Position numbers and translations under genes: made by a program
Source: an uncultured Cryomorphaceae bacterium
GTDB taxonomy: Bacteria; Bacteroidota; Bacteroidia; Flavobacteriales; Schleiferiaceae
DNA length: 5,263 bases
Reading direction: 5' to 3'
NCBI GenBank assembly: GCA_913049755.1
Contig: CAJWXO010000082.1
Coordinates: forward strand, 1 to 5,263
Part shown: positions 1-5,263 of the stretch, piece after piece
Layout: the number at the start of each line of letters is the position of its first letter
Numbering within the stretch: the first letter of the stretch is position 1
Notes under the pieces: generated by a model
The model's input: only the letters and a program-made list of their open reading frames with translations
Database searches by the model: none
What the model was told of the DNA's origin: nothing

Positions 1-105
1 TATTTGAGGAGTGAAGAAGTAGGATGCGTAAAGTGGTAATTGCTGAGCTTGAATAGATGTCAAACCAAAAACCAATAGAGTTATCGATAGAGTTGCCTTT
101 TTCAT
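1..105 (-). CDS. PorP/SprF family T9SS-associated outer-membrane protein, N-terminal fragment
   Basis: Only the first 35 codons are present; the gene continues past the left window edge. It starts at an ATG (bases 105-103). The protein opens with a clear signal peptide: MKK, then a hydrophobic stretch, then a signal peptidase I-type site IQA before QQ at about residues 18-22. The mature start, QQLPLYASYFFTPQI, has the pattern of PorP/SprF proteins (Gln-rich start, then P-x-Y-x-x-Y/F-F-x-P). Family members are outer-membrane beta-barrels that work with the type IX secretion system; SprF of Flavobacterium johnsoniae is needed for secretion of the adhesin SprB. Only 31 nt separate it from the upstream T9SS cargo gene on the same strand, so co-transcription and a cargo-partner role are likely inferences. 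No Shine-Dalgarno is visible, as usual in Bacteroidota. The call rests on a short N-terminus plus strong context. Confidence 0.8.
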   Translation of the reverse strand, partial: MKKATLSITLLVFGLTSIQAQQLPLYASYFFTPQI

Positions 106-136
106 GATTGCTTTTGACTTTTAATTGCGATTTCGG

Positions 137-2206
137 TTATTGCTGATTACGAATTACAGTTATTGCTCCTCTAAAACGAGCATAATTATTATTGCATAAT
201 AAAATGTAATAGTAAGTCCCGTCAGGAAGTGGGTCACCTCCGATAGTTGTCCCATCCCATCCTGACATGTATTTATTTTGTTCATATACTTTTGCCCCCC
301 AGCGATTAAATATCAGGATGTCGCATGAATCAGATTGAACAACTTCTGAAAGATCAAAAACATCATTGAATCCATCACCATTTGGTGTAATGATATTCAT
401 CACATTTTCAAAGTTCGTATCTAGTGTAGATGGGTCAAATTGGATAACGATCATGGAGTCTATTCCAAAACAGCCAAATGAACTTCGAACCTCAACATAG
501 TATGTTGTTGTATCTGACGTAGGTTTCGTCAAAGGAGATGGATTAGTTGGATCACTGAAGTATACCGGTTTATCAGCATACCAATAATAAGTGGTGCCTC
601 CACTAGCTCCGAGTTGCACAGCTTCTCCTGGCATTACAGTTTGGTCTAAACCTGCATTTGGAGTAATTATAATTTCAGTAATTTGAAGAGTATCGAAACT
701 GGTACAGTTATTTAAACCTGTTGCTTGGACCACATATACCCCTGAGTCTTTGGCATAGAAGGAACTACCCGTATATGAACCCAAAGGCCATATCCATTGG
801 TATGAAAGACCCGAGCCAGTTACACCAATTAAAACAGAATCACCAGCACATAAACCCAGACTATCGCTTGGAGCTACATTAACTATAGGTAAAGGAATTA
901 AATTTACTTGCAGAGGGCCCGTTGTCCAGTTACATGCTTTACTATTAATTACCAAACGATATTGAGCAGATCCCATTATTAGGGCTGTATCGACAACTAA
1001 TTCAAAAGTGGTATCATTTGGTAAAGATTGCCAAACCCCTGAAGAAATTGGGTACATTACCTCCCATTGATAAGTCCAATCATTCAAAAACGACTGATCA
1101 TGAGAACGCAATAAGGTAGAATCACCAGGACAAATATCTAATGAGGAAACTGATTGCCCAGCCCACATAATGTTTTCAATGTAAGTGTCAGGTACGGTAT
1201 CCACAAATACCTCAACACTGTAACTCGTATCTGGACACCCTCCTGGATTCCAGGATGTAACCAAAGAATATTTCCCCGAGGTTCCAGTAACAAAATTAGA
1301 ACTCGTTTCTCCCGATATAGTTATGGGTTGAATAACTCCAAACATGTCAACAGTATCTTTTAACCACTGATAAGAAACTGTTACCCCAACTCCTGCTTGA
1401 GGGCCTCTTAGCATTATTGTCTCATTTTCACAAAACTGCAATGAGTCAATTTGAGAATCTTTATCTAAAACTGTCAATGTGAACATGCCCGTTGCCACAT
1501 GGGAAATTGATGTGACTGGAGAAAAAGTGTTAATTGTGGTATCTAATGTTCCCAGATCGCAATTACCGGAACTTCCTATAACTCCATAATCACCGCTTGC
1601 AGTAACTATTAATGAATCTGCCGTTGCTCCTGCAATTGGCATACCGGATAAAGTCCATTGATATCCATCTAAGCCTTGACTCGCATAAATGACTACGGTA
1701 TCTCCTTCGCACATGCCCCAATCATTAGAGGGAGTGTGATTGTTAACGAACCCGCCGATAATAGAATCAATTGATACCGATGGAGCAACATTAACCAACA
1801 TTTGGATTGTATCAGACCATAAAGATGGACTTGAAGACTTAATAGAAAGTCCATAAAAATTATTCGTTGAAATAGAGTCCGGAACCAAAACCCATGCATA
1901 TTTAACACCTGCAGATATTGTATCTGCTATGGTTCCCACTGGAGAAGGTGTGACAGATTCCCATTTAACTATGGGCAAAGTATCACTTTGAGCTAAACTA
2001 AATGCACTCTTTTGACCCTCAGCAAGAAGTATATGAAAATCATTAGTTACATTCATCCCTGGAGATCCAATGGTCAAGGTCAACTTCAAGGAGTCTCCTG
2101 TACACTTTGATAAATTCTGAACCTGCGTTAAAGAGATCGATTGAGAGTTAGCTATAAACGAAACCGAAATTCCGAATGCAATGGCGAATAAACGTACAAG
2201 TGACAT
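137..2206 (-). CDS. Secreted multidomain Ig/PKD-like protein with C-terminal T9SS type B (gliding motility/CHU_C) sorting domain
   Basis: A 689-residue surface or secreted protein, probably adhesin-like; its ligand is unknown. Residue numbers count from the ATG at 2206. Residues 1-21 form a signal peptide, probably cut after ANS before Gln22. Residues about 25-140 resemble an N-terminal beta domain common in Bacteroidota secreted proteins. Four Ig-like repeats follow (about 141-225, 226-335, 336-437, 438-515). Each has a C-x-G/N-D/E-S/T motif (Cys166, 259, 359, 453), a YQW core (Trp184, 281, 381, 471) and a late Cys (216, 324, 425, 501). A PKD-like module (about 516-590) begins NAGLDQTV and contains TTTYYVEV. 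The last ~89 residues are the sorting domain, with TPNGDGFND, IFNRWG, VYE, GWDG, LPDGTYYY and a final ITVIR; this domain directs T9SS export. An in-frame TTG at 2236 would add 10 residues but lies inside the -7 promoter box, so the ATG is preferred. It is short for this class, many of which exceed 1,000 residues. Confidence 0.93.
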   Translation of the reverse strand: MSLVRLFAIAFGISVSFIANSQSISLTQVQNLSKCTGDSLKLTLTIGSPGMNVTNDFHILLAEGQKSAFSLAQSDTLPIVKWESVTPSPVGTIADTISAGVKYAWVLVPDSISTNNFYGLSIKSSSPSLWSDTIQMLVNVAPSVSIDSIIGGFVNNHTPSNDWGMCEGDTVVIYASQGLDGYQWTLSGMPIAGATADSLIVTASGDYGVIGSSGNCDLGTLDTTINTFSPVTSISHVATGMFTLTVLDKDSQIDSLQFCENETIMLRGPQAGVGVTVSYQWLKDTVDMFGVIQPITISGETSSNFVTGTSGKYSLVTSWNPGGCPDTSYSVEVFVDTVPDTYIENIMWAGQSVSSLDICPGDSTLLRSHDQSFLNDWTYQWEVMYPISSGVWQSLPNDTTFELVVDTALIMGSAQYRLVINSKACNWTTGPLQVNLIPLPIVNVAPSDSLGLCAGDSVLIGVTGSGLSYQWIWPLGSYTGSSFYAKDSGVYVVQATGLNNCTSFDTLQITEIIITPNAGLDQTVMPGEAVQLGASGGTTYYWYADKPVYFSDPTNPSPLTKPTSDTTTYYVEVRSSFGCFGIDSMIVIQFDPSTLDTNFENVMNIITPNGDGFNDVFDLSEVVQSDSCDILIFNRWGAKVYEQNKYMSGWDGTTIGGDPLPDGTYYYILLCNNNYARFRGAITVIRNQQ

Positions 2207-2233
2207 GCAAATATTTTTCGTTAGTTGAGGATT

Positions 2234-2262
2234 CAAAGATAGTATTCAAGTTCTATGCCAAA
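2234..2262 (-). promoter_or_regulatory. Bacteroidota-type promoter for the T9SS cargo gene
   Basis: Read on the minus strand, TTTG (2262-2259) and TATCTTTG (2241-2234) are separated by 17 nt. They match the Bacteroidota primary sigma factor pattern of -33 TTG/TTTG and -7 TAnnTTTG. Transcription would begin near 2228-2230, giving a leader of about 22-24 nt before the ATG at 2206. A second perfect TATCTTTG lies at 2266-2259 and overlaps the -33 element, but it has no good partner upstream. The remainder of the 219-nt divergent gap up to 2425 is very AT-rich, and I see no equally good promoter for the kinase gene there. Confidence 0.6.
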
Positions 2263-2425
2263 GATAGAAATACTTGGGTAAGGTGGCCTAAATTAGATTT
2301 ACGCCATATTTGAATGAGATTTCGAATCATGAAAAATTTAAAATATTGGATAAATATTTGTCAAATTGCGTAATATTTAAACCACCGATAACAAAATAAA
2401 ATTTATCAGAAATTTTGAAAACCAT

Positions 2426-2803
2426 ATGAAAAGACAAAATATATTTGGAAGTTTCAAAAACGCTTTACAGGGTTTTAAAGCTGCTTTGGTAAGAGAGAGA
2501 AATTTAAAATTGCATGTTTTCTCTATTTCACTGGTGGTTTCGATGGGGCTATTTTTTGAAATAACCGCTAATGAATGGAATTTGATTGTGATAGTTATCG
2601 GTCTAGTTTTCGCGAGTGAATTAATAAATACATCGATTGAAACACTGTGTGACACAATACATCCAGAGATAAACCCAGGAATTAAAAAAACTAAAGACAT
2701 AGCTGCAAGCGCAGTTGTTTTTGCCGCTCTCTCTGCATTTATAGTCGGGGCAATTATTTTCGTGCCGCATATAAAAAATTATCTTTTACAGATTACAATG
2801 TGA
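2426..2803 (+). CDS. dgkA: Diacylglycerol kinase family membrane protein (DgkA/undecaprenol kinase-like)
   Basis: A 125-residue inner-membrane lipid kinase that uses ATP to phosphorylate diacylglycerol or undecaprenol; the sequence does not decide which. The family's usual length is about 120-130 residues. It has an amphipathic N-terminus with ERNLKLH (25-30), then three membrane segments at about 31-46, 50-67 and 95-114. The signature ELINTSIE spans 65-72 and KDIAASAV spans 90-97. Glu65, Asn68, Glu72, Lys90 and Asp91 keep the spacing of E. coli DgkA Glu69, Asn72, Glu76, Lys94 and Asp95, so the active site looks intact. The start is an ATG preceded by A/T-rich sequence with no Shine-Dalgarno. 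Its stop codon overlaps the GTG start of the next gene, which suggests translational coupling. By homology it would recycle diacylglycerol from envelope synthesis or return undecaprenol to the lipid carrier pool. Confidence 0.9.
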   Translation: MKRQNIFGSFKNALQGFKAALVRERNLKLHVFSISLVVSMGLFFEITANEWNLIVIVIGLVFASELINTSIETLCDTIHPEINPGIKKTKDIAASAVVFAALSAFIVGAIIFVPHIKNYLLQITM

Positions 2804-3228
2804 AATACAAAAGGTCTATTCAAGAAAACAAATCAAAGCATAAAGAAATTTGTGATTCATTGAGATTTCAAAAAAGTTATTTTGATTGGGTAGGTTTTTA
2901 TTGGATGAATGATTTTGATCAAAATTTAGAGCTAGGTGCTTTTTCTGGATCAAATACTGAACATACCAGAATACCATATGGTAAAGGGATTTGCGGCCAG
3001 GTAGCTGTATCTGGTGAGATAATTGAAGTGCCGAATATCCATGAAGCAAATAACTATATTGCTTGTTCATTGGAAACTAATTCAGAATTAGTAGTTCCGA
3101 TATATAAAAATAAAAAACTCATCGGTCAATTAGATATTGATAGCCATTCTAAAAACCCATTCAATTTAAACGACAAAGCTCTCTTAGAAGAAATATGTAA
3201 ATCCGTGGCTGATGATATAATGCCATAA
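2800..3228 (+). CDS. GAF-domain protein of the free methionine-(R)-sulfoxide reductase (fRMsr/YebR/MsrC) family
   Basis: A 142-residue single-GAF cytoplasmic protein. Family members reduce free methionine-(R)-sulfoxide using thioredoxin. Visible signatures are DWVGFYW (29-35), RIPYGKGICG (57-66), IACSLETNSELVVP (87-100) and IGQLDIDS (108-115). Cys89 matches E. coli Cys118, the catalytic-type Cys. Glu96, Asp112 and Asp114 fall at the exact offsets of Glu125, Asp141 and Asp143 in the substrate pocket, and Cys65 matches Cys94 (E. coli numbering from memory). The position of Cys84 is His55, so the disulfide used for recycling may differ or be absent. Extra cysteines are at 18 and 133. The GTG start (2800-2802) overlaps the kinase stop; the next Met, residue 36, would remove the first GAF strand and GFY motif, so GTG is chosen. 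Methionine sulfoxide reduction is likely but not certain, because small GAF proteins can also be ligand-binding only. Confidence 0.82.
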   Translation: MKYKRSIQENKSKHKEICDSLRFQKSYFDWVGFYWMNDFDQNLELGAFSGSNTEHTRIPYGKGICGQVAVSGEIIEVPNIHEANNYIACSLETNSELVVPIYKNKKLIGQLDIDSHSKNPFNLNDKALLEEICKSVADDIMP

Positions 3229-3229
3229 A

Positions 3230-4492
3230 TTATTGGTTAAACCGTATTGCATCCACTGGATCTAACTTTGCCGCCATTGAAGCAGGAGCAACTCCAGACA
3301 CTAGTCCAATCAATGCGGAAAGACCTATCCCGGTAAATACATTTTCTAAACTCATTGCTAATTCGAATTCGGAATAGAAAGAAGCTATTGAAATTAAAAT
3401 AGATACGAATAGTATTCCAAGTATTCCTCCGAGAACACTTAGCATAGTGCTTTCAACTAAAAACTGTAAAAGAATAAAGGAGTTTTTTGCGCCGAGAGCC
3501 TTTTGAATACCTATTTGTCCAGTCCTCTCACGTACACTAACAAACATTATGTTAGCAATACCAAAGCCCCCGACTAAAATTGAAAACCCACCAATAATAG
3601 TTCCTGCAATACCAATAGCTGAAAACATTGTATCAAGACCTCCACTGATTATTGATGACTCGTTTATGGAAAAGTCATCCTCAGCCCTTGGGCTAAGCCT
3701 CCTAATCGCACGCATATTCGCCCTTACCTCATCTTTAAATGTTTCAATAGGTATATATTTTTTTGCTTTAAAGTGAATTGCAGTTTGAGATAACCTATCC
3801 CCCCTCATTGATATCAAGAGCGATGCAGGTATATACATTTTAGAATCATTTGACTGACCGATAAGGCTATTTCCTTGTTTGGGCCATACACCGATGACGT
3901 TAAATTGTCTTCCAAAAGCCGTTATACTTCTTCCGATAGGATCTTTATTCCCAAAAAGGCCTGAACATATATCCGAACCAATTATACAAACAGATTTTCC
4001 TAGTCGATTTTCTTTTTCAGAAAAATATCTACCAGCTTTCATTTGACCATCACCTTTTGGGAAAAATATTAGTCCTGCTTCAAATGTCACGCCCTCAATA
4101 TTTGCGTTTTCAATATTTGAATTGCCATATTTCAAAGTTTCACGAACAGCAGCTCCAAAAGACATATATTGAGATCCCACAATTCCTCGATTAACCAATT
4201 TTTTATAGTCCTTTAAACTAACCTCTGGTCGTTGATAATACTTCCACCATGGGTAACTATCATCGCCGGCGGCCCATGGCCATTTTTGAACAAATACAAC
4301 ATCTGTCCCTATACTGTCAACACTCGCACGAATATTCCTTTCCAGACTATCTACGATTGCATAAACTGATATGATTGCGAATATTCCAATTGCAATACCT
4401 AATAAACTCAGGCAGGTTCTCAATCGATTATTTAATAACACATTCCAGGCAAATCGATAAGACTCTGAAATAAGCGTAAAAATTTTCCACAT
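3230..4492 (-). CDS. MacB/FtsX-type ABC transporter permease
   Basis: A 420-residue inner-membrane permease with the MacB layout. A first membrane helix lies at about 26-48 after a short cytoplasmic N-terminus containing NNRLRTCLSLLGIAIG. A large periplasmic domain (MacB_PCD type) covers about 50-285. Three C-terminal helices lie at about 291-318, 343-371 and 384-405 (FtsX domain). VRERTGQIGIQKALGA (320-335) and the closing PASMAAKLDPVDAIRF are classic for the family. The periplasmic start is Trp/Tyr-rich (KWPW at 70-73, PWWKYY at 81-86), which I recall from other Bacteroidota homologues. Such permeases work with a separate ATPase, and MacB-like ones with a periplasmic adaptor; neither is in this window, so the substrate cannot be assigned. 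The ATG at 4492 suits the helix layout. The gene converges on the GAF gene with one base between stop codons and is divergent from purH. Confidence 0.9.
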   Translation of the reverse strand: MWKIFTLISESYRFAWNVLLNNRLRTCLSLLGIAIGIFAIISVYAIVDSLERNIRASVDSIGTDVVFVQKWPWAAGDDSYPWWKYYQRPEVSLKDYKKLVNRGIVGSQYMSFGAAVRETLKYGNSNIENANIEGVTFEAGLIFFPKGDGQMKAGRYFSEKENRLGKSVCIIGSDICSGLFGNKDPIGRSITAFGRQFNVIGVWPKQGNSLIGQSNDSKMYIPASLLISMRGDRLSQTAIHFKAKKYIPIETFKDEVRANMRAIRRLSPRAEDDFSINESSIISGGLDTMFSAIGIAGTIIGGFSILVGGFGIANIMFVSVRERTGQIGIQKALGAKNSFILLQFLVESTMLSVLGGILGILFVSILISIASFYSEFELAMSLENVFTGIGLSALIGLVSGVAPASMAAKLDPVDAIRFNQ

Positions 4493-4524
4493 GACAAGGT
4501 GAAATTACAAAGTCCATGACAAGG
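4490..4524. repeat. 10-bp direct repeat CATGACAAGG, two copies 25 bp apart
   Basis: CATGACAAGG occurs at 4490-4499 and again at 4515-4524. The first copy contains the permease start codon (minus strand CCTTGTCATG), so the second copy duplicates the permease initiation context 25 nt upstream, out of frame. The second copy also sits just upstream of the candidate -7 box of purH. It may be a small duplication or a regulator half-site pair. The identity is directly visible; any function is inference. Confidence 0.5.
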
Positions 4525-4530
4525 AATCCC

Positions 4531-4538
4531 TACATTTG
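4531..4538 (+). promoter_or_regulatory. Candidate -7 promoter element (TACATTTG) for purH
   Basis: TACATTTG fits the Bacteroidota -7 consensus TAnnTTTG at all fixed positions and lies 34 nt before the purH ATG, implying a leader of roughly 28 nt. The -33 partner is weak: no TTG lies 17-23 nt upstream, only TTAC at 4505-4508. The placement upstream of purH supports the call. Confidence 0.45.
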
Positions 4539-4572
4539 TTTTTTGATCTTTTGGTTACCCCATCAATATATA

Positions 4573-5263
4573 ATGAATTCAAAACTAAATCCCATAAAAT
4601 CTGCGTTAATTTCTGTTTTTAACAAAGAAGGCTTGGAGCCCATTATAAAAAGTTTAAACAAGGAAGGAGTGAAACTTTTTTCAACTGGTGGGACTCAAAA
4701 GTTTATTGAGGATTTAGGTATCCCCTCTACTCCAATTGAATCAGTCACAAAATTTCCTAGTATATTAGATGGGCGTGTTAAAACCCTTCATCCTAAGGTA
4801 TTTGGAGGAATACTTTGGAGAAGGTCATTACAAGCAGATGCCGAAACAGTTAGTTCCATGGAAATCCCGAGCTTAGATATGGTTATAGTTGATTTATACC
4901 CCTTCGAAGAAACTGTTAATTCTGGTGCAGAGGAGTCAGAAATTATTGAAAAAATCGATATCGGAGGTATCTCTTTAATTCGTGCCGGGGCAAAAAATTT
5001 TAATGATGTTTGGATCGTTTCTTCGATGAAAGAATACCCGGAATTGTTAAATATTCTTGATAATCAGGGAGCTCAAATTTCTTTAAAGCAGAGAAAGAAA
5101 TTTGCATCAAGGGCCTTTGAAGTTTCTAAAAACTATGACTCGTTAATTTCAGATTGGTTTCAAGAAAAAGAAAAACCATTATCAGAAATAAATGGGAAAA
5201 GAAAAGAACTTAGATATGGAGAAAACCCTCATCAAAAAGCTTGGTTCATTGGAGACTTAGATT
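4573..5263 (+). CDS. purH: Bifunctional AICAR transformylase/IMP cyclohydrolase PurH, N-terminal part
   Basis: The last two steps of de novo IMP synthesis: formyl transfer from 10-formyltetrahydrofolate to AICAR, then ring closure to IMP, in the cytoplasm. The 230 complete codons present are roughly the first 45% of a usual ~510-residue protein; the reading frame stays open to the right window edge. The MGS-like IMP cyclohydrolase domain spans about 8-150: ALISVFNKEG (11-20), STGGT (37-41), SILDGRVKTLHPKVFGGIL (63-81), VDLYPFE (106-112) and KIDIGGISLIRAGAKN (127-142). The transformylase domain begins at about 213 with LRYGENPHQKA, the typical domain-entry motif. The ATG at 4573 leaves the normal short lead before ALISV; no Shine-Dalgarno is present. 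It is divergent from the permease with an 80-nt gap. No frame disruption or missing key motif is seen in the part available. Confidence 0.96.
   Translation, partial: MNSKLNPIKSALISVFNKEGLEPIIKSLNKEGVKLFSTGGTQKFIEDLGIPSTPIESVTKFPSILDGRVKTLHPKVFGGILWRRSLQADAETVSSMEIPSLDMVIVDLYPFEETVNSGAEESEIIEKIDIGGISLIRAGAKNFNDVWIVSSMKEYPELLNILDNQGAQISLKQRKKFASRAFEVSKNYDSLISDWFQEKEKPLSEINGKRKELRYGENPHQKAWFIGDLD

Noticed and set aside
1154..1363. Plus-strand 69-codon open frame inside the T9SS cargo gene
   Set aside because: It lies antisense to a well-supported gene with continuous domain structure, and its product is low-complexity with no recognisable features.
1693..1908. Second minus-strand open frame (71 codons) inside the cargo gene
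   Set aside because: It is a shifted frame fully within the Ig-like repeat region, with no start context or homology signal.
2341..2359. AT-only inverted repeat (AAATATT, 5-nt spacer, AATATTT) with another AATATT at 2372-2377
   Set aside because: The region is extremely AT-rich, so such matches are expected by chance. There is no GC stem for a terminator and no clear operator spacing.
2353..2417. Possible -7 boxes for the kinase gene (AATATTTG at 2353-2360, AAATTTTG at 2410-2417)
   Set aside because: Each misses the first T of TAnnTTTG and neither has a convincing -33 partner; too weak in AT-rich sequence to annotate.
2377..2700. Minus-strand 107-codon open frame opposite the kinase gene
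   Set aside because: It is antisense to the kinase, whose catalytic motifs are intact; its hydrophobicity mirrors the membrane helices on the other strand.
2816..3070. Minus-strand 84-codon open frame opposite the GAF gene
   Set aside because: It is antisense to conserved GAF motifs and has no feature of its own.
3549..3776. Plus-strand 75-codon open frame opposite the permease
   Set aside because: It is a mirror of the FtsX membrane region, with no independent support.

Overview
This AT-rich window looks like a Bacteroidota chromosome, most likely from the Flavobacteriales or a close relative. Four signs support this. A secreted protein carries a type B type IX secretion (T9SS) sorting domain and is followed by a PorP/SprF-like gene. 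Candidate promoters have the Bacteroidota -7 element TAnnTTTG. Start codons lack Shine-Dalgarno sequences. Signal peptides end just before Gln. I see no mobile element, CRISPR array, tRNA or rRNA.

Left part (1-2262, minus strand): a promoter at about 2234-2262 drives a 689-residue secreted multidomain protein (137-2206). It is built from Ig/PKD-like beta-sandwich repeats and ends in a gliding-motility/CHU_C-type sorting domain. After a 31-nt gap comes the first 35 codons of a PorP/SprF family outer-membrane protein (1-105), which runs off the window. Together they form a typical T9SS cargo plus dedicated partner pair, like sprB-sprF.

Middle (2426-3228, plus strand): a two-gene unit whose reading frames overlap by four bases. 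It encodes a small integral-membrane diacylglycerol/undecaprenol kinase and a GAF-domain protein of the free methionine-(R)-sulfoxide reductase family. The second protein keeps the catalytic-type Cys and the acidic pocket residues but has His where a third family Cys is expected.

Right part: a MacB/FtsX-type ABC transporter permease (3230-4492, minus strand) converges on the GAF gene with a single base between the two stop codons. It is divergent from purH (4573 to the window end, plus strand), the bifunctional last enzyme of de novo IMP synthesis, of which the cyclohydrolase domain and the start of the transformylase domain are present. The short permease/purH intergenic region holds a 10-bp direct repeat that duplicates the permease start-codon context, and a TAnnTTTG box for purH.

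The window is mostly ordinary core and surface-protein gene content. I found no convincing undescribed system. The points most worth checking are the Cys-to-His change in the reductase-like GAF protein, the tight kinase-GAF coupling, and the repeated permease start context.
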